In this document: positions 52,417-60,000 of the stretch, piece after piece
Layout: each line of letters begins with the position of its first letter
How positions within the stretch are numbered: the first letter of the stretch is position 1
NCBI GenBank assembly: GCA_016946835.1
Contig: JACVTC010000033.1
Coordinates: 290,001-350,000 of the forward strand
Direction: 5' to 3'
Source: Neocallimastix lanati (nom. inval.)
Taxonomy: Eukaryota; Neocallimastigomycota; Neocallimastigomycetes; Neocallimastigales; Neocallimastigaceae
DNA length: 60,000 bases
Position numbers and translations under genes: made by a program
Notes under the pieces: generated by a model
What the model was told of the DNA's origin: nothing
The model's input: only the letters and a program-made list of their open reading frames with translations
Database searches by the model: none

Positions 52417-52700
52417 CCATGGACCTGGAAAAACAGTCCACTTCATTGGGGACCTTTTTTAGTAATTTTTCTAAATTTTTTGCACTTGGAGCAATGAGAA
52501 CAACATCATCAGCAAAGAGTCCACCACAACACTTTTTTCTTCCAATATTAACACCATACTTTTCACAGTCAGCTAGTTCACTGTAATGTTCAGCAAATCG
52601 ATTTAATTGATCCGAATGAGAAAATAAAAAGTTACCCTGTTTGTCCTTTAAAACACTTGACGAAATAGAATTAGAGTACATAGGGCGAGATAGCTTCTTA
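52417..52700 (-). pseudogene. Non-LTR retrotransposon fragment D with internal deletion
   Basis: The minus-strand frame reads KKLSRPMYSNS...DQLNRFAEHYSELAD and then directly CEKYGVNIGRKKCCGGLFADDVVLIAPS. In copy C these two pieces are about 280 codons apart (EHYEELAS near 566, KRYGVIT near 846). The deletion junction is near 52568 and leaves the frame open. The fragment ends after LLKKV and joins the dispersed repeat at about 52417-52450. A/T-only sequence lies beyond 52700. Confidence 0.88.
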
Positions 52701-52875
52701 ATAAGAAGAAATAAAATAAAAAAAATAAACAAAACAAAACAAAAAAAACACAAAATAAAATATAATAATGGTATAATATTTTCTAGTTTCATTTAATTAA
52801 TATCTGTAAGACACTAGAAGTAACATACACATTATTTTCAATACTATGGTAAATAAAAATAATTACAATAAAAAA

Positions 52876-52919
<44 letters not shown>

Positions 52920-53818
52920 GCTTTTTTTTTATTTTTTAATTTTATTTTCATTTTAAATTTTTTTTTTTTTGCCTATAAATTCATAGGATAGTTATTATTT
53001 TATTTACTTTATTTACTATTTACTATATATACATATAATTTTAACATATTAATAAATATTCATTATTATATTTAAAATTATATATGTATATATTTATTTT
53101 ACTATTTAAATAAATACTAAAATTATATGTACGTTTATTATATAATAAAATATTATAATATTGATAATTTATTTTATAATATATATATTTGTATAGTAAT
53201 ATTATTTAAAATATTATAATATATATTATTTTTCTTCCTATTTTGATATTAATAAAATAATGATAGTATAATTATTTTTTTTTGTTAAAAAGAAATATAT
53301 AATATATCAAAATAAAAATATATTCATATATTAATCATATATATAAAAAATTTAAATGATATATCTTATTTAATATATACCATATATTATTTATATATAC
53401 AAAGATTAATATATTCTATACATTTTTATAAATTTTTATTTTCAATAAATAAATTTATCATCTTTTATTATTATTATTATTATTATTTATAATTTATATA
53501 ATAATTATTGCGTTGTATTATTTATGTTATGTTATGTTATGTTATTTTATTTTATTTTTTTTTTTTTTTTTTTTATTGTCAAATTCCACAAAATTTTTTA
53601 CTGCGATTGAATTAAAAAAAAAAAAAAAAGTCATACTTTTTTTTAAATAAAAATTATTTTTTTAATTGCGAGATTATTATTTTATTATCCTTTTTTTTTT
53701 TTTTTATTTCTATTTCCCTCTTCTTTTTAATTGAAAAATTATATTATCATTATCAATATTTTATATATATAAAAGAAAAGAAAGAAAATAAAAAAAAAAA
53801 AAAAAACTACTAATTTAT
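52701..53818. other. AT-rich spacer downstream of CotH gene 3
   Basis: T homopolymers (for example 52881-52918), (TTATG)n near 53524-53541 and TTA runs; the 3'UTR of the gene on its right is expected here. No gene is seen. Confidence 0.65.
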
Positions 53819-55907
53819 TTAAAACATTAAAGTAGCAAAAAGAATAACTATTACAGAGTAAATACTGCATGTGTATTTTCCTTTAGCAGCTGATTCATCA
53901 TCTCCATTTCCACTAACTTTTGGGTTTTCAACTAAACCTAAATCATTTTCAAAGCTATTTGGAATTTGAATACTTAATTCTTTAGCTACATTACTAAGTC
54001 TACCATTGAGAAAAGCTCTAATTGGCATAGTTTCAACATTAGCATTTGCTTGATCACTTAATGCATGTGAATCAAAGTCTTCGTTAGTGTAAACTAAATC
54101 TACATCTGCACTTGGACTTGGATTAGTCTTTGGAAGAGTAAAGTCCCAATAAGCATCATCCTTTACAAGTTTAGCTAATGAATCAAGACGTGGATTGTAA
54201 GCACTTGGATTTAATGAAGTTTTAACAAGACGATCAATAATTTCTGTAAATTTATCTGCTTGATGAGCACGAAGTGCATCAAGTGGAGCTCTTTCCTTAG
54301 TAACATTTTCTTCTGTAAGTGGTGGGTATTGAGCAAGTGGGGTATTCATCATTTCATTTGTATTTCCACCAACACCAAAAGTAAAGTGGAAGTCAGAATC
54401 ATGGAAATACCACTTGTTTTTATTAGAATCTTTGAACAAGTAATAATTACCTGGTTTATTCCAATAATTATCAATACCACCAGCAAGAAATTCGGTAACC
54501 ATATATTTTGAGAATGAATCAGCATCTATAGGTAATTCGTTAGCTTGATTATTCTTGTAGTTATCAATTTCTTTAAGTAAGGGGATAAGTTGTTCAGCAA
54601 TCTTAGCATTATTATCAACAGTATCACTATCTTCACCCTTGTAAGTATAGATAGAATACATAGGAGTATTTGGATCATCACCATAATAACCTAAATCACC
54701 ATATGCAACACCTCCTTCACAAGTTGGACAAAAATCAGCCTTGAAAAGAGGATTAACTTGAGAATATTTCTCTCCCTTATTGAAAGTATCTCTAAGATAA
54801 CGATCACTTGATATACTATCAGAAAGGCCATAGAAACCTAAAGGTTCCCCATTAATAAATAGACGAGAAAAAGAATTTTGAACAGCTGGTACACCAAGTG
54901 AATTTAATATATCACCATAAAGCTTATCTCTTAAGAAAGATGGATCCATATGTTCAGCACGTAACTTTACAGTTGAACGACCATAAAGTTCCTTATTATT
55001 TTCATCTTTTAAACCTTTAATTTTAAAACTTAATTTTGGAACAAATCTAGTTGATTGTCCACTAATAGCTAATTCAGCATTTTTAAAGGTTTTAATAGTA
55101 TATGGAGAGGCATAAATAACTTCAGCTTTAACCTTATATTCAAGATCGTTAATATTTTGATACAAATCTTGTAGATTATCGGTTTTTACAATAAAGTTAC
55201 CAATAAATCTATCTATTTATTATTAATAAATAAATATTTATGGAGAAAAAAAAATAAACATATATATATAATTTATAAATAAGTATTTTTATCCTTATTT
55301 TTATAAATATATATATTATAAATAATTTTTAACATACCATCAAATAATTTTGAAAATTTAGCAAATTCAAATGCTTTATATGCTCTTGGTAATAAAGGAT
55401 GTTCCATAACTGTTATTTCTCTTCCGAAAAATTCATTTAGTGATTCGTCATCCTTTTCACGTTTACGATCAAATGGTTCTGTTTCGTTATCAATACTATA
55501 TTTGTATGTTACAGGAAAAGAATCAACATCAACTTCAGCTTCATAAAGTGGATATTCAGCTGCAGTCATTTGTTGTTGAGCTCCATTAATATTAAGTACT
55601 GGAGTACCATTAACAGCTATAACTTTAAATTTAACTATTTATATATATAAATAGCATAATAATAAATTAATTAAATATTTGAAAAAAAAAAAAAATTATA
55701 TATTAATATATATTTAATTATTTAAAATTAACATAATATTCTATTTAATAACTTATAATTAATATAATATTCTTTTAATTTTTATTTTTGTTTTTATTTT
55801 TTTTTGTAATACTATTAAAAATTAATATTCTATTTACCCTTTTCTGCATTAATTAAATATGCTGGAACAGTTAATAATAATAAATTAATAGTTTTATTAA
55901 ATCTCAT
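53819..55907 (-). CDS. CotH-family protein 3, 3 exons, probable GPI-type C-terminus
   Basis: Exons 55838-55907, 55338-55634 and 53819-55212 join in frame to 1761 nt (586 residues) with GTAAAT and GTATGT donors. The start gives a signal peptide, MRFNKTINLLLLTVPAYLINA; the internal Met at 55165 is not the start. CotH blocks include YKYSIDNETEPFDRK, FFGREITVMEHPLLPRAY, LRDKLYGDILNSLGVPA, TEFLAGGIDNYWNKPGNYYLF and FHDSDFHFTFGVGG. The last aligns with QDHDETFG of the other two CotH proteins, with D-S-D-F-H in place of D-H-D-E. The C-terminus, GDDESAAKGKYTCSIYSVIV followed by ILFATLMF, is a small/polar stretch then a hydrophobic end, as in GPI-anchor signals; a single transmembrane anchor is the alternative. 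Unlike the paralogues at 24937 and 32948 it has introns and no Thr-rich linker, so it represents a different CotH subfamily. It is most like the relic at 39133-39665. Confidence 0.92.
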
Positions 55908-59892
<3,985 letters not shown>

Positions 59893-60000
59893 TTTTTTTC
59901 TTTTTTTTTTTTTTTTTCTAGACTTAGAAAGAGAATACAATTTCAGTGTTCTATGAAATAAATAATTATATTTTTGTTCATTTTTACATCTAAAAAAAAA
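59893..60000 (-). mobile_element. 3' tail of another non-LTR retrotransposon (runs off right edge)
   Basis: A T run (59893-59917, interrupted by one C) is followed by CTAGACTTAGAAAGAGAATAC. On the minus strand this is ...GTATTCTCTTTCTAAGTCTAG-poly(A), closely matching the LINE copy B end ...TTATTCTCTAAGTCTA-poly(A). Only ~80 nt of 3'UTR-like sequence is in view. Confidence 0.6.

Overview
The window is an extremely AT-rich eukaryotic nuclear sequence: long A and T homopolymers, (AAT)n tracts of hundreds of bases, short exons, and small introns with GTAAGT/GTAAAT donors and AG acceptors. A SEC23 gene, a fatty-acid elongase, a family of secreted CotH proteins and a probable flagellar gene together suggest an anaerobic gut fungus (Neocallimastigomycota, which swim as zoospores and have many CotH genes). 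The assignment is inferred from composition and gene content, not from a marker gene.

Layout. 1-792 (-): N-terminal part of a coiled-coil protein running off the left edge. 793-6818: low-complexity spacer with local tandem repeats and a 26-bp hairpin. 6819-8171 (+): four-exon ELO fatty-acid elongase. 9408-13629 (-): complete 13-exon SEC23. 14615-16605 (+): decayed Ty1/copia element with divergent LTRs. 18603-20209 (+): four-exon gene with four PGYxG...FGxxY repeats, like ciliary CIMIP2/FAM166 proteins. 20990-22762: satellite-like region ending in a ~620-bp (AAT)n tract. 24937-28683 and 32948-35002 (+): two tandem secreted CotH proteins, one with a huge Thr/Glu/Asp/Lys repeat tail. 37655-38193: a compact, GC-richer, tRNA-derived element with two tRNA-like heads in tandem. 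38576-39070: a ~60-bp minisatellite. 39133-39665 (-): a decayed CotH relic. 40030-52700 (-): a head-to-tail cluster of four APE-type non-LTR retrotransposon copies; the longest has a 1361-residue reading frame broken by one stop codon. 53819-55907 (-): a third CotH gene with three exons and a C-terminal hydrophobic tail. 55908-60000: spacer, ending in the 3' tail of another non-LTR copy at the right edge.

The cellular genes are unrelated in function: ER lipid elongation, COPII budding, flagellar structure and secreted CotH proteins. The CotH genes form a dispersed local family (three genes and one relic) around the retrotransposon cluster. The most unusual item is the 37655-38193 element. It has two Pol III promoter sets, no TTTT on its sense strand until its own 3' end, and a 15-bp flanking direct repeat. 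It reads as a SINE with a tandem tRNA-like head.
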